The notes: a model not told the origin generated them from the sequence alone. Positions 24,012 to 35,812 are shown, numbered from the stretch's first letter. The stretch is 64,000 nucleotides of DNA from Erythroxylum novogranatense (GCA_029891385.1 CM057228.1:28772214-28836213); one strand, 5' to 3'. Made by a program: numbers and translations.

Positions 24012-24017
24012 ACTTAC
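24012..24017 (-). other. Splice-donor-like site in B's LTR
   Basis: GTAAGT on the minus strand, about 245 bp downstream of the TATA-like site. With the acceptor-like CAG at 22500-22502 it would define a 1.5-kb leader intron containing the GC repeat and the fold. Equivalent sites are in A, C, D, E, F, I and J. Confidence 0.5.
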
Positions 24018-24815
24018 TAAATCGAAGATCAATCCGAAAATCCTAAAAACTTCCGAAAACTTCTCAAGCTCTAACAATCACGGTGAACTCCTCAATCCAA
24101 GCCAACCATCAACAACTCCAAGATCTCTATCAGCTCTTCAACCCCAAGGAAAAGGGAAACAAACAAAATCTCCAAAGAAAGAGAATCACACAGTCGTCGA
24201 AGGGAGGAGGAAAAGAAGAAAGGAAGTTTGCTTTCTCTTCCAAAATTCCAACCTTAAAGCTATATAAAAGGTGGATTTAAACCTATAGATCATAGTCCTC
24301 AATTTCATTTAATCTCATTCTCTAAATTTCGATGGCTCATCACAATAATTCCTAAACTCACAAAATCTAAATTTTCCCAGCCACTTACCACTCACTTTCG
24401 GAACCGGAATCTAAATCATCAGTCTCCAGGTCATTTTTCCAGTCCGGACACATAACTCTAAAAATTCCAGAAAATTTTCTATAATTCCTCAAAAATATAA
24501 AACACTCGATCCCATACTCAATTTTCAATTTCCAATTCCCTAAAATTCAATTCTCACTCTAATTCCACTATTTCACTCAAATTATCCCTAATTTCACTTT
24601 AAATCAAATCGAACTCAATTATCTCAAAATTCACAATTCAACTCATAATCACAATTTAAATGCTGGAACAGTCATGAATGCATATCACTATGTATGCATG
24701 TGCAATATGATCTATCTCTTTAAAATTAGAGGCCACAAAGCACTCGATCACAATTTATGCAATAACAGTACTACTTGAACCAATATGCTCATCGCATCGG
24801 TAACGGGATGTTACA

Positions 24816-26672
24816 AGGAAATAGCTCCTTTTTCCCTTTATTCATATCCAAAGGATATCTTGGCTGAATGTCTGGTACAACCTTTATTATCGACTGTTCT
24901 GTGACTGAATAAATAGTGTATGGCCGAGAAGACATTTTCGTAGGATATGGCTTTGTAGCAGCATACCTTAAGGTATCATAGAAGTTCGTTTCATCTTCAT
25001 TCAATATATGCCATGTCTCACTATTTATCATAATAGGTTGTAAGACAGCCTTTATTTGCCTTCTTGGTTGACTGCAGATGGCAATTGCAGTACTCCTCCT
25101 TGTCATCACTTCAACCAGTCTGACTTCAAACTTATCCTTTCTTAAAAATTTGGAATAGTTGTGAACGACCAGACTAGGTTCAACTGATTTCTAAAATGGT
25201 TCCTGCACTAAGCTCACATCTGTTGTGACCTCTTGTTGATTATCGACAGGAGTAGGCTGAACCAGGCTAGGCTCCACTGGTTCCTCCGGTTGCTCAACAA
25301 TGGGAGTATTCTTCTCTTGATTAACTTCCACAGGAGTAGACAAACTCCTCCTTCGACTAACTACTTTATTATTTATTCTCTGAGTTTTCTTAACTTGAGA
25401 CTTTTGTATCTCAGACTCCATTTTTCTCTTCTTCTCAGTCTCCTTGCTCTGTTTGGCTGATTCTTCCTCCAAAATTGAGACGAGAGATCTTGTCACCTTT
25501 GGTGTGCTGGATCCAGAGGCTTCTACTTATTCCTGCTCTCTGGCTCTTCTCTCTTCATGTTGCCTTAACGTTCGAATCCTAGGTGATCTCCTTGCTTTCT
25601 TAGTAATTTCACCCAAAAGATTCTCTCCTTTCCTTTTTGTCGTACCATCGTCTGTCCTCTGAGCTATATTATACTCTTCTCTAGGACATGCTTGTTTTAT
25701 CAGAGTCCTTCTATTTAAATCTCTCCTTTCTTCTGTTGACATACTCACACTTCTATGAAATCTAGAACTAGTTGTTGGAGATTTCTTTAATAATCGCTCC
25801 CCCTAAGTTCTAGTTCTCCTTGAAGAGTCTGCTTCTTCTCTATTCACTGTCCTCAGACCCATTCGTCGTATAGTGATTGAGTCAATAGTACTCTTCACAG
25901 GTACAATCCTTTTATTTCCTTTGTGTAGAAGGACTCCGGATTCCTTAAAAATCCTTGTAAGAAGCATGCCGTAAGGATAGCTGTTTGTATCCTTCATCCT
26001 CTTAATCATATAATGGAAGATTAAGAAGGGTAAGTCAATAGGATTGTGATTCAGCAGGTAGAACAAGCATTGTTCATCCAGGGTGGTCACCAAATGCCTT
26101 GAACCTGCTCTGGGTAAGATGCAATTAAACATAATCGCATGAAGAACCCTAGCTTTCAGGACCAAACTCGAAGTCTTCCTCTCCGAAGGGTCATTCACTC
26201 CATACAACTGTTTGCTAACATCTTCTTCCTTCATGTTGACCATTTTCATCCACTTAGCCTTGGTTGACAGAGTTTCACCAACCGATGGACAATCGGTCAC
26301 CATCCTTATCAGCTCCTTTGTCACGAAAACAGATATACCGTCTACTGAGGATACAATAGTGTTGTCTACAAGTTGAGCATTCTTCCAAAAGTCAAATACC
26401 TCATTGGTGTACACTGGTTCTCGTACCTGGATGAAATTCCTCCAACCAGCTCTTTCAATCTCAGGTTCTACGTTCATACCATCCTTCCTTAGCGACTCGA
26501 AATCCACATGCCTTCTGAATATCATAGCTGCCCCCATTGTTTCAGAACGAAAACTGACTCTGGTAAGCTTTTCTTCTAGGGTAGGATGATTGAGAGAATT
26601 TGGAAAGCAAGATGAATCGTCTATAGATGAGAATAACCGCAAAGATCTCAACTTTAGGCTACTTGAAGGGTC
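24816..26672 (-). pseudogene. Element G: extra ORF downstream of pol (ORF3), 3' end cut by element B
   Basis: One reading frame runs about 619 codons, broken only by three stops (25803-25805, 25527-25529, 25191-25193). The first ATG is at 26537. The N-terminal 280 residues contain GWRNFIQVREPVYTNEVFDF, VFVTKELIRMVTD, ARVLHAIMFNCILPR and YPYGMLLTRIFKESGVLL. This pattern resembles the plant transposon-associated domain often found in such elements. The rest is polar and charged with KKARRSPRIR and a glutamate/proline-rich stretch. It sits where SIRE-type elements carry an envelope-like ORF, but I see no signal peptide or membrane segment. Function unknown. Confidence 0.65.
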
Positions 26673-26799
26673 TTATCACGTGTGCCCTAGAATCGTCGGG
26701 ATTCTAAAGATCGTGAAGCGTTTCCCTCCAAAACTTCCTTGTTAGAGAAGTTACCAGTTGTAACTCACTGTTTCTGACGCCGTTAATTTTCACGTCACT

Positions 26800-27417
26800 T
26801 TAGCCTGACTGATCGCTTAACATAACCATGTTAAGGTTGCGTCTGATCTTCTGGAACCGTTCTTCACTTAATGGTTTAGTGAAGATATCTACCCATTGAT
26901 ACTTTGTTTCGATGAATTGTAGTTTAACCACCTTCCTCTGAACATAGTCTCTCAAGAAGTGATGTTTGACTTCGATGTGTTTCACTCTCGAATTCTGGAT
27001 CAGATTCTTTGACAGATTGATTGCACTGGTGTTGTCGCAATAGATTGGAATCTCCTCTTCTTGAACTGAATAGTCTTCAAGTTGATATTTGATCCACAAC
27101 GTTTGTGAACAACAGCTTGCGGCAGACATATACTTTACTTCGGCAGTTGATAAAGCGATTGAGCTTTGTCTCTTGCTTGACCATGAAACTAAGTTTGAGC
27201 CAAGAAAGTGACATCCTCCACTTGTGCTCTTCCTTTCGATTCTATCTCCAGCATAGTCCACGTCGCAATATCCGATTAACCTGAAATCTTTACCTTTCTC
27301 AAACATTAAGCAAAGATCAGTAGTACCTGCTAGATATCTCATAATCCTTTTAACAGCAATATAATGAGACTCTCTAGGATCATCCTGAAACCTTGCACAC
27401 AAGCATAAACTGAACAA
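26800..27417 (-). pseudogene. Element G: copia RNase H
   Basis: 205 residues with RYLAGTTDLCLMF, GYCDVDYAGD (candidate catalytic D52 or D54), STSGGCHFLGSNLVSWSSKR, LSTAEVKY (E93), IYCDNTSAI (D128) and the terminal HIEVKHHFLRDYV...KPLSEERF. This is a complete copia RNase H with acidic residues kept. A one-base frame change at about 27420 separates it from RT, whose last residues should join its start. The enzyme removes the RNA strand during reverse transcription. Confidence 0.88.
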
Positions 27418-27421
27418 TATA

Positions 27422-28238
27422 TCAGTCTCTACTTGTCAGAAGATAGAGTAAAGAACCGATCATCCCTCTATACAGGGTTTGATCTACCTTCTTATCATTT
27501 ACATCTTTCGACAAAAGGTTTGAAGGAAGCATCGGAGTAGTCATTGGCTTCACATTTTGCATATCAAACTTATTCAAAAATTCTTTCACATATTTTTGTT
27601 GATGGATAAAGATTTTCTCTTCGTTTTGCTTAACTTGCAACCCAAGAAAGAACTTCAATTCACCCATCATGCTCATTTCAAATTCATTTTTCATTAGACT
27701 CTCAAACTTCATGCATAACTTCTTTGAAGTAGCACCAAAAATAATATCATCAACATAGATCTGTACTATTATAAATTCATTTTTAGAATTCTTTCTAAAG
27801 ATCGTCTTATTAACTTGACCTCTACTAAAACCATTCTCTAAGAGAAAAGTACTCAGACGATCATACCAAGCTCTAGGAGCTTGCTTCAGGCCGTATAAGG
27901 CTTTATGAAGTATATAGACATGGTCTGGATTCTTAACATCCTCGAAACCAGGTGGTTGCTTAACATACACCTCTTCATCTATAAAACCATTCAGAAAGGC
28001 ACTCTTCACATCCACCTGAAACAGCTTTATATTATGACAGGCCGTATATGCCAGCAATATCCTAATGGCTTCTAGTCTTGCTACTGGAGCATATGTCTCA
28101 TTGTAGTCTATTCCTTCTTACTGATTATAGCCTTGTGCTACTAATCTAGCCTTATTTCGACTCACTCTTCCTGATTCGTCTAACTTATTCTTAAAGACCC
28201 ATCTGGTTCCTACAATGGATTTCTTAGGGGGTTTCGGA
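27422..28238 (-). pseudogene. Element G: copia reverse transcriptase (N-terminus cut by solo LTR I)
   Basis: 27422-28057 encodes FQVDVKSAFLNGFIDEEVYV, QPPGFED, LYGLKQAPRAWYDRL and the catalytic YVDD at residues 101-104, ending with FLGLQVKQ and YRGMIGSLLYLL. Upstream, up to 28238, the frame continues through GIDYNETYAPVARLEAIR and GTRWVFKNKLDES, interrupted by a TAA at 28118-28120. The region upstream lies beyond the inserted LTR at 32193. RT copies genomic RNA into DNA. The catalytic site is intact but the ORF is dead. Confidence 0.88.
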
Positions 28239-28784
28239 TGTAACATCTCACCCTCAATTAGAAGGGTAGTATAGTGAATTGGCCTAGGATGTGCTAGATT
28301 GGGATTTCATAGGATTGTTTATGCAGAATAGGATTGGTACACAGTCACATTTGTGCACATGAAATTACTAGACATGCATACATGACATTCCCGGTTTGCG
28401 TGCCTAAGACAATTTCATTGGGATTAACGTGATTTTTGGGTTTAAAAAATTATTCTGAGTGTGCCATTGAGTGTTTTATATTTTAAGGGATTTTTAGGAA
28501 TTTTTTTGGAATTTTTCGGAGAAAATTTCCGGACCGGACAAATCGCCAAGTGGCGAACCGGTTGATTTTCGGTAACGAAAATTTCTATCCAATGGCAATG
28601 CATTATTGAGTATATTATTTTGGGATTGAAATTTGGGCCATTGGAATTGAAGGGGTCAAAGATTCATTTTATTAGGGTTTAATAAAAAGTTTTTTTTTGT
28701 CTTTTTCTTTAAAATGCCAAGTGTCTACCTCATTAATTAATTTTGTCTTATATTAGTCATCACCCACGACTTTTCTCTTTGGCA

Positions 28785-28790
28785 TATAAA
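28785..28790 (+). promoter_or_regulatory. TATA box of solo LTR I
   Basis: CATATAAAC context, 233 bp upstream of the donor-like GTAAGT at 29018. This is the same spacing as in element A. Confidence 0.5.
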
Positions 28791-29017
28791 CAAACAAACT
28801 CCTTTGGAAAGCCAATCTTCTCCTTCATCCGTAGCCTCCTTTCCCTTCCTCCTTTAAATTAGTTTCTTCTTTTCCCATACAAGAACTTCTTCTTGCTTCT
28901 TCTTTATGCTCACCCAAGACCAAGCTTAAGCCTTGAGTGGATGATGATGTTGTGGGTGGAAAGTGAAGTAAGAAAGTGAAGTGATTGGAGAGTGGGAAAG
29001 AGTGGAAGCTTGAATTG

Positions 29018-31798
29018 GTAAGTGATTAAGTTAAGTTTTAATTATGCTTTGATTATGTAGTTGATGAATCATGATTGTTAGATGCATTAAATGGGACTTT
29101 TAGTGCATTTATTATGATTATTGATGCTTTAATTTGATGAAAGTTATAGGTAGAATTGTTGGGTATAAATGTATGGTGTGTTAGGATAATGAATGACTAT
29201 GGTTGAATTTGGTTTTAGCTTGATTTTGATTGATTATTGATGATTATTCTTGCATGGAAATGAAGAGGTTAGGGCTGCCAACTTGAGGTGGTTACTCCTA
29301 GTGAATGTATGAATGATATAGGGACTGATTTTGTGTCCAATTGAGATGCTTATGGTAGTAGAATTTGAATTGGCATGATAGGAAGTGTAAGTTGAAGATG
29401 AAAGCTGGAAAATGGATTTTGACCCACTGCACTGTTTTGTGCATAATTAATTGTGTGGTTATGAAAATGAGGTGAGGTTTGTGCCCAATGAAACTCTGGT
29501 TTGTTGGCTACATTTTTGTGTGAAATAGGTGTTGTCTAATTTTTTTCTTAAGAGGGTGAATTTTAGCATGGAAAGTTACTGCTGATGGCTGGAATGAACA
29601 GTAACCGAACCACATAACCTAGAGTTTTGATGATTTTTCTACATTAATTGAGAAGGAATTAGGGAAAATGGTTTAAATGAAAGTTGAAGCCTGTATTGTT
29701 AGCTTTCCAATGCTACTGATTTTGCAATTTTTCTATATGTACGTTGGGAGTTATGAACTGTTAACTATTGACTGATTTTGTGCATTAAGTGAAACCTAGT
29801 TGAAATGGCAGATTTGATGCACATTCTGATTAGTAGCAATTTTAAGAATTTTTGTGAATTGAATTGGCTTGAGTGGTCTACTGGAGAGCTGTAGAGGACA
29901 CATTTATCTTGAAAACGGTATCTTGCATGTAATTTCTTGAGATCATATGTGGGAGTTTTGAATTTTCAAAAACTAAACCTACATTAGGTTTCTCACTGCT
30001 GCCCTGATCAGTACATTGTTTGGAAGATTTGAAATTGTTAAAGGTTGAATTGGAATTTGGGTTCTCATGAAAATTGAATTTTGAGATCTTATCTTTTCAG
30101 TGATATAAAGTAGTGATTTGTTTGACATTTGTGCTAGGAGATATACTGGTTGGAAATTTACTGCTCAGATTGGGACAGCTTTAGTAGATGATGCTTCGGT
30201 GAATTATTTGACCTAGTTAGTAAATGAATTGGGATTTTGGTTATTCATGAAAGTTTTATATAACATTGTGATCTTTATGAGAATATTTATTGTGTAATTG
30301 TTGACTGAAGAGAAATGAAAGTTACTGAATTTACAAGATACTGTAAAGTGTTGAGTGACTTTGAGTGAGCAGTAGCTTTCATGGGATTTTTGACACCCTT
30401 AGGGGTGGAATTAATTTGAATGGTCTAAATGAAACTTATAGAGGTTTTCATGGTCTTTCCAATGAGATATGGTTTATAATTTTCTGAATTCTGTCCAAAG
30501 AATTATGGCTGTTGGAAGTTTGGTTGGAAATCAGGAAAAAAAGGAAATAAGGGTTATATATATATAAATATTAATTGTTTAATGTGAATTTTGGTTTCTT
30601 TCGTGAATAACTTTTCCGTCCGACGTCCGATTGACCTGATTCTTGAGGCATCGGATTCATTGATTATTTAATTTCATTTTTGAGAAATTGGGGATTTGTG
30701 GACGGAAAATTGACGTGGGCTCGGGTAACGGAGCCTTTACTCACTGTTTTATTTAATTGGGGACCTATAAAGGACCAAATTTAGCGTCGTCAGCGCCATT
30801 GGATTTCAAATTTTTAAACGGATTTTTCTAATAGAAAAAAATGGGATTAGGGCCAGGAATATCATGAAAATGCATTTTACACTTACATGTGCATCATTAC
30901 TAGTTCGGATTGAACAATTAGTGATCGTTTTATTCTCTGACGCTTATAGAGGCCCAACTGGAGCGTCGATCGACCGACGTAGCAGAGACTTCTCAGCATT
31001 AGCTCGGAAGTAATAAGTGAGTAACCTAGTTGGTTCCTCAGCCTTTATGTGTTTAATATTATATGCATTAATGCCATGCGGAGATAATGGATGGATATAT
31101 GTGTGTCTGATTTGATTGATTTCGGACTATGGGTGTCTGAAATATTGAATATGTGATATTGAAGTGCTATTTTGTGTAAATGGCCATGAATGCGTAAATG
31201 AAATAAAGTGTAAATGTATAGAAGCGAATTTCGTGCTTTTCCGCATTGGATCGACTCTTCGTATGAAATCGAATTGCAATCTCGGGCTTTTATAGCCATA
31301 CACTGTAAATTACTGAACACTGCATTGCATGCATAAATGCATGATCAGATAATGGATATGTGCCCCAAGTTGCTAATGCCACTGATTGAGCCTCGAGCTC
31401 CAATATTGTACTGACCGGGCCTCGAGCCCGAGGGGAGAAATCCCTGACTCGTCCCCCACTGAACACTAACTGAGCACTTGGGCACAACACTGAATAACTG
31501 GAAAAGAGACACATATGCATTGAAATTTCATGATTGACTGATTTGTGACGATGACTGATTATGTGATGGCATGATTTACTGTGAATTGCGAAATGATATG
31601 CAAATTGTTACATGTTATTGTAAAATTGTTATCACCGTAAATCTGTTATATATATCGTAAATGGTTATATGATACTGCTAATTGAATATTACTGTGTTAT
31701 GCTATACGCAATATGCGTAATGCATGCGTTGGGTGGACCATCGATGATGGTTTCTCATTGAGTTCGCAAACTCACCCAACATTGTAATTATTTTTCAG
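29018..31798 (+). other. Candidate leader intron in solo LTR I
   Basis: Bounded by TTG|GTAAGTGATT and ATTATTTTTCAG|G. It would remove 2.78 kb, most of the LTR, including the three-stem fold. It is inferred from consensus splice sites only, but the equivalent sites recur in other families. Confidence 0.4.
31728..31780 (+). other. Conserved three-stem fold in LTR I
   Basis: GTTGGGTG pairs with CACCCAAC. Inside are ACCATC-GAT-GATGGT and GAGTT-CGCA-AACTC. It is the reverse-complement arrangement of the B/C/J fold, hence the same element in the LTR's own orientation relative to the acceptor site 20 bp downstream. Confidence 0.65.
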
Positions 31799-32187
31799 GT
31801 ATTGAAGAGTACCCCGTTAGTGGAACGGGAGTATGATTACTGCAAGAGTGTCGGTGTTTGAAGTCGGGATCAGTTCACGTCTGCATTTGTGTCATTTTGA
31901 ATTATGTGTAAATTTATATTCCGCAAAAATAGTACTGAATTGTTTGAGGGCCCTAATTGATAAATATTGTTTTGAAATGTGATCTTTGGTAAAGTGTATG
32001 ACCGAAAAGGGTTTTCGATCACAGTCTTAATCGCTTATTATTTCACAAGACTCATTGTTTTAAAAAAAAATATATATATATATATACTGAGTTTTAACCG
32101 ACCGACTGATGTAGTACGCCACCCTCGCGGGGCACGGACTCGGATATCACCATCGATGTTGGGTTCGGGTCTTGCGGGAGTGGGGTG

Positions 32188-32420
32188 TTACATCAGAACT
32201 AAAGACCAAACAATATTCCTAGTAAATTGATTCAGCTCCTCTTGCATGGCTAACACCCAAGCTTCATCTCGAAGAGCTTCCTCAACCTTCTTAGGCTCTA
32301 TTTCATAAATAAAAGCCACATTAGCTTCTCTTCTGAATCTGGACCTTGTCCTAACTCCTTCTGAGGTCTCTCCGATAATCAATTCTTCTGGATGAGAACT
32401 TTTATATTTCCAATCCCTTT
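32188..32420 (-). pseudogene. Element G: linker between integrase and RT, 5' of the LTR I insertion
   Basis: The open stretch at 32188-32382 has EPKKVEEALRDEAWVLAMQE followed by ELNQFTRNIVWSLV. This is the conserved copia segment immediately before the RT domain. The LTR I insertion falls right after the tryptophan-serine-leucine-valine block. The short residues after it belong to the TSD and LTR. Confidence 0.8.
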
Positions 32421-33350
32421 TCAGTGCAATATTTCTGGAATATCTTCAACTTTGTCTTCTTGAGTACCTGGTGCTGGAGTTTCTGTTGTGTCATCTAAGT
32501 TCTTTGAAGGACCTTCACTCTCCATGTCATCTTCCTTATGGGGTTGGGAACTATCATCAAACTTGACATGAATGGTCTCCTCAACTGTCTTTGAAATAAG
32601 GTTGTACACCCGGAATGCCTTAGACGATAATGGGTAGCCTAGAAAGATTCCTGGATAGGTCTTTGAATCGAATTTATCCAATAGCTCCTTTGTATTCAGA
32701 ATAGAGAATTTGCACCCAAATGGATGAAAGTAAGATATGTTTGGTCTTCTTCCATTCCATAACTCATAAGGAGTCTTCTTCAACATGGGTCACAACAAAA
32801 TAATCCAAACACTTAAAAGATTCGTCTTTGGATAAGGTCCTAAAACACTTAAAAGATTCGTCTTTGTGTGATAAAAATAATATCCAACAAAATCGAGTAA
32901 AGTCATCAACAATAACAAGTCCATATTTCTTTCTGCCAAGACTTATTGTCCTTGTTGGACCAAATAAATCAATATGTAACAACTCTAAAGGTCTAGATGA
33001 TGTTACAAAATTTTTAGAAGAAAATGAAGTTTTAACTTGTTTTCCTTTCAAACAATTTTCACAGAAAAATTCTGTCAAAACTTATTTTGGTAATCCTCTT
33101 ACCAAATCATGTTTTGCCAACTTTGAAATGTGTTTAAAGGAGACATGACCTAGCTTTTTTATCTTTTTTCTTCGGAAGATAGAAAGCATGAAACATTTTG
33201 ACTTTGAAAATCTTCTAAATCAATTTTGTAAAGATTATTTCTTCTCTTGGCAGAGAAAAGTATAGACCCATCTTTGTTTCTGACTTCACAAAGATTTTGA
33301 TTGAATGTGACTGTGAAACCAGAATCACACAATTGACTGACGCTGATCAA
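32421..33350 (-). pseudogene. Element G: copia integrase with deleted catalytic core
   Basis: Minus-strand order is [17 protein letters not shown], the zinc-finger CENCLKGKQVKTSF and the first catalytic aspartate in LLHIDLFGPTRT, continuing to FTRFCWILFLSHKDESFK. The sequence then duplicates a short block and jumps to MLKKTPYELWNGRRPNISYF, the C-terminal part. The core holding the second aspartate and the glutamate is missing. Without the D,D,E triad it cannot integrate DNA. The acidic C-terminal tail (EDDMESEG...TQEDKVEDIPE) is normal for the lineage. Confidence 0.85.
32796..32872. repeat. Short tandem duplication at the integrase deletion point
   Basis: ACACTTAAAAGATTCGTCTTTG occurs twice, about 36 bp apart, with GATAAGGTCCTAAA between. 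It repeats the KDESFKC coding block and marks where the integrase core was lost. Confidence 0.85.
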
Positions 33351-33399
33351 ATTATGTTTCAGACCATCAACAAGCAGTACATTATATATGCATGCAAAG

Positions 33400-33548
33400 G
33401 AATCTTTACCTATTTTACCGATTCCAATAATCTTGCCCTACTGGTTATCTTCGAAAGTTACCGATCCTCCCTTCTTATACTGAAGGTCTAGGAACATAGA
33501 CCTTCTTCCCGTCATATGTCGCGAGCATCCACTGTCTAAATACCAATG
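33400..33548 (-). pseudogene. Element G: copia protease active-site region
   Basis: The minus strand reads WYLDSGCSRHMTG, with the catalytic D-S-G at 33528-33536, followed by [12 protein letters not shown], a TAG at 33438-33440, then [10 protein letters not shown]. In copia this domain is in frame with gag. Here a one-base change just before it puts it out of frame with the gag ORF. It cleaves Gag-Pol in the particle. Confidence 0.8.
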
Positions 33549-35202
33549 GTGCTTGCTGCATCTTCCAAGGAAGGATATCTGCAGGATAAACTATTTTATT
33601 TTTTGGTACCCATATTTTCTTAGGTCCTTTATGGTTAGTAGTCTGCACATGATGAGTTCTTTGATGCATATTACTAGAACGTTGATTAACACGAGATTTA
33701 TTATAGTTTCTCTTTTGAGAGAAATGGTTCTTATGAGGATGAGTCTTATTGCCTCTAAACCCTAATCCGGTTTTATCACTCGGATGTCTACATTTTCCAA
33801 GTATCTCATTCATTTTCTTTGTGCTCTCGGTGAAAGTAGCTAAATCAGCTGACAGATTCTTAATTCTTAGTTTCAGCTGATTGATCTCTTCTGATCTGTC
33901 TACGACTTTCTTTTTCTCCTCTAATTGCTTCTTTAGACAGATATTTTTTCTATCTATTACTTCCGTATGTCTAATATTTTCTACATACTTTTTCTTTAAC
34001 AGTTTGTACTGTTTCAGAATAGCATGAGAATCTTCTAACAATTCTAAGTAGGCATCATGCAAGTTATCGTAATCAGATTTTACCTCCTCATCACTTTCTT
34101 CCTCGGCTACCAGGCAGATGTTTGCATGTTCAGACGACTCGGAACCTGTATCTGACTCTGATGAATCTAGGTCCTCCCACGTTGCCATCATACTTTTCTT
34201 GCCTTCCCTACTCTTCTTTGGTTTCTTCTTTAGAGTAAGACATTCGGACTTGTAGTGTCCAGGCTGATTACACTCGTAGCAAATGACAGATGACTTCTCT
34301 GGTTTAGCTTCATCTTTTCCATTCTTCTTGAAAGTCTGATTTCCTTTGGACTTCTTCTTCCACATACGTCTTATCTTTCTAGAGATGAAAGATAATTCGT
34401 CATCTTCATCACATGACTCTTGTTCTGATTGGCTGGAGTCGTCATTCTTTGGTTCTTCATTCTTTAACGCTTTTGATGACTTCCTCCTTCTTTGAGTCTT
34501 GTGATTCTTTTGTCTGGCCTTCAACGCTATCGACTTGTCCCGTTTGGGCTTGTCTTCAGCATCGAGTTCAACTTCATGAATCTTCAAAGATCCAAGCAAC
34601 TCGTCAAGCTTTAACACGCTCAAATCTTTGGCTTCCTGCACCGCAGTAACTTTAGGTCTCCACCTCTTCGGAAGACTTTTTAAGATCTTTCGAACATGAT
34701 CTTGATTATTGTACGTTCTTCCAAGAACTTTCAATCCATTGACAATTGTTTGAAATCTTCCAAACATTTGATTAATAGATTCTTCATCTTTCATCCTGAA
34801 AAGCTCATACTGGTGCACAAGAATGCTTATCTTGGATTCTTTAACTTGGATTGTGCCTTCGTGAGCAATGGACAATGTGTCCCACATCTCCTTCGCAGTG
34901 TCGCATCCGTGGACTTTGTCATACTCGCTCCTACTTAGGGCACAGGTCAAGAAGAACTTCGCTTTTGAGTTCAGCTGTATCCTCGCCTTTTGGCCAGCCG
35001 TCCATCTGATTTGTAGAATAGAATTCCCATCTTCATCTACTGGTGTATAAGGTCCATTATCTATCACGTCCTAAAGGTCGACATGAGTAGATTCTATGAA
35101 TAGCCGCATCCTATCTTTCCAGTAATGATAATATTCTCCGTTGAATGCTGGAGGTTTAGTGACTGAGGCTCCTTCTGCGATGTATATATGTGATTCCGCC
35201 AT
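33475..35202 (-). pseudogene. Element G: copia gag (premature stop at codon 44)
   Basis: The start codon at 35202 opens MAESHIYIAEGASVTKPPAF. Codon 44 is TAG (35071-35073), where this position is usually tryptophan. The frame is then open for 530 codons. Positions in that open part: a gag/UBN2-type domain (about 1-175), a lysine/arginine-rich stretch, the zinc knuckle CYECNQPGHYKSEC (C263, C266, H271, C276), an acidic serine-rich region, a coiled coil (about 330-420) and KKIWVPK near the end. The last 20-30 residues are out of frame with protease. Gag packages the genomic RNA. Length and layout fit SIRE-like gag. Confidence 0.88.
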
Positions 35203-35244
35203 TATCTTTAATCCATACTTTGCTATAGTGATCCTTGGATACCA

Positions 35245-35256
35245 GGCTCTGATACA
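35245..35256 (-). other. Element G: primer-binding site
   Basis: The minus strand reads TGTATCAGAGCC, matching the tRNA-iMet complement apart from the G at the second position of TGG. It lies 3 bp from the LTR at 35260. Confidence 0.75.
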
Positions 35257-35800
35257 AATTGAAGTGAATCACACTTTAATACAATGTTTAGAAAACGATA
35301 TAAGAATGCACAAGAAGAGGGGGTTGAATTATGTATTCCCCTTTTTGAAATTCTTTCAAAACTGTTTGTTAGAGATAAAATTCTTTTACAGAACTTCCGA
35401 TAGATTCTAATTAATCAAAACTTTGAAAACTTTGTTTACGAACTAAGTAATGATAAAACTTCAATCTAAAAGAGAGATAGAGTAAAAGTAGTTGACACAG
35501 TGATTTATCCTGGTTCACCCCAAACCGTGAGCTACGTCCAGTCCTCAGAGTTCTTTCTGAGATTTCACTATCTCTTCAACTTTTACAAGTATTCTTTACG
35601 AGCCTCTTCAGGCCTCTACAATCAGTATTCTTTCACACTTAGCATCTGTAGGCTATCTGCACTACTTCCTCACAGAAAAGTGTTTTAAACTTATTACAGT
35701 AAAAATAGCTCTCGGCTAATTTTCACAGTATGCTTTTTACGATCGCGTAGATGTAATTCAGCTAATTTTTCAACTAACTTTGTAATCTTCAACTTCGACT

Positions 35801-35812
35801 TGTATATATAGC
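35801..35812 (-). promoter_or_regulatory. TATA box of element G
   Basis: GCTATATATACA on the minus strand, about 420 bp inside the 5' LTR and 600 bp before gag. Confidence 0.65.

Larger units (their letters stand above)
20935..24815 (-). mobile_element. Element B: truncated Ty3/gypsy retrotransposon inside G
   Basis: Only the 5' LTR (22124-24815), PBS (22107-22118) and gag (20935-21997) survive. Protease, pol and the other LTR are gone, and gag runs into the 3' end of G. It belongs to the same family as C and J. It interrupts the post-pol ORF of G at 24815/24816. No second TSD copy remains because the deletion took the left side. Confidence 0.85.
22124..24815 (-). repeat. Element B: 5' LTR (2692 bp)
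   Basis: Plus strand TGTAGCTCCCCTCACC to GGGATGTTACA. Minus-strand landmarks in order are a TATA-like TATATAGC (24259-24266), a donor-like GTAAGT (24012-24017), a GC-rich palindromic block (23740-23880), a second donor-like CAGGTGAGT (about 23240-23248), a three-stem fold (22518-22570) and an acceptor-like TTTTTCAG (ends 22500). The same family occurs as J and in C. Confidence 0.9.
28239..32192 (+). mobile_element. Element I: solo LTR inserted in G's pol (3954 bp)
   Basis: TGTAACATCTCACC to GGTGTTACA on the plus strand, with TSD TCGGA (28234-28238) and TCAGA (32193-32197), one mismatch. Removing the LTR and one TSD copy puts the two copia pol halves back in the same frame. It is a distant relative of the B/C/J LTRs in opposite orientation: it shares the three-stem fold (31728-31780), a TATA-like TATAAA (28785-28790), donor-like GTAAGT (29018-29023) and acceptor-like TTTTTCAG (ends 31798). 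No coding sequence. Confidence 0.88.

Noticed and set aside
25233..25460. Plus-strand open frame opposite G's ORF3
   Set aside because: Antisense shadow of the longer conserved frame on the minus strand.
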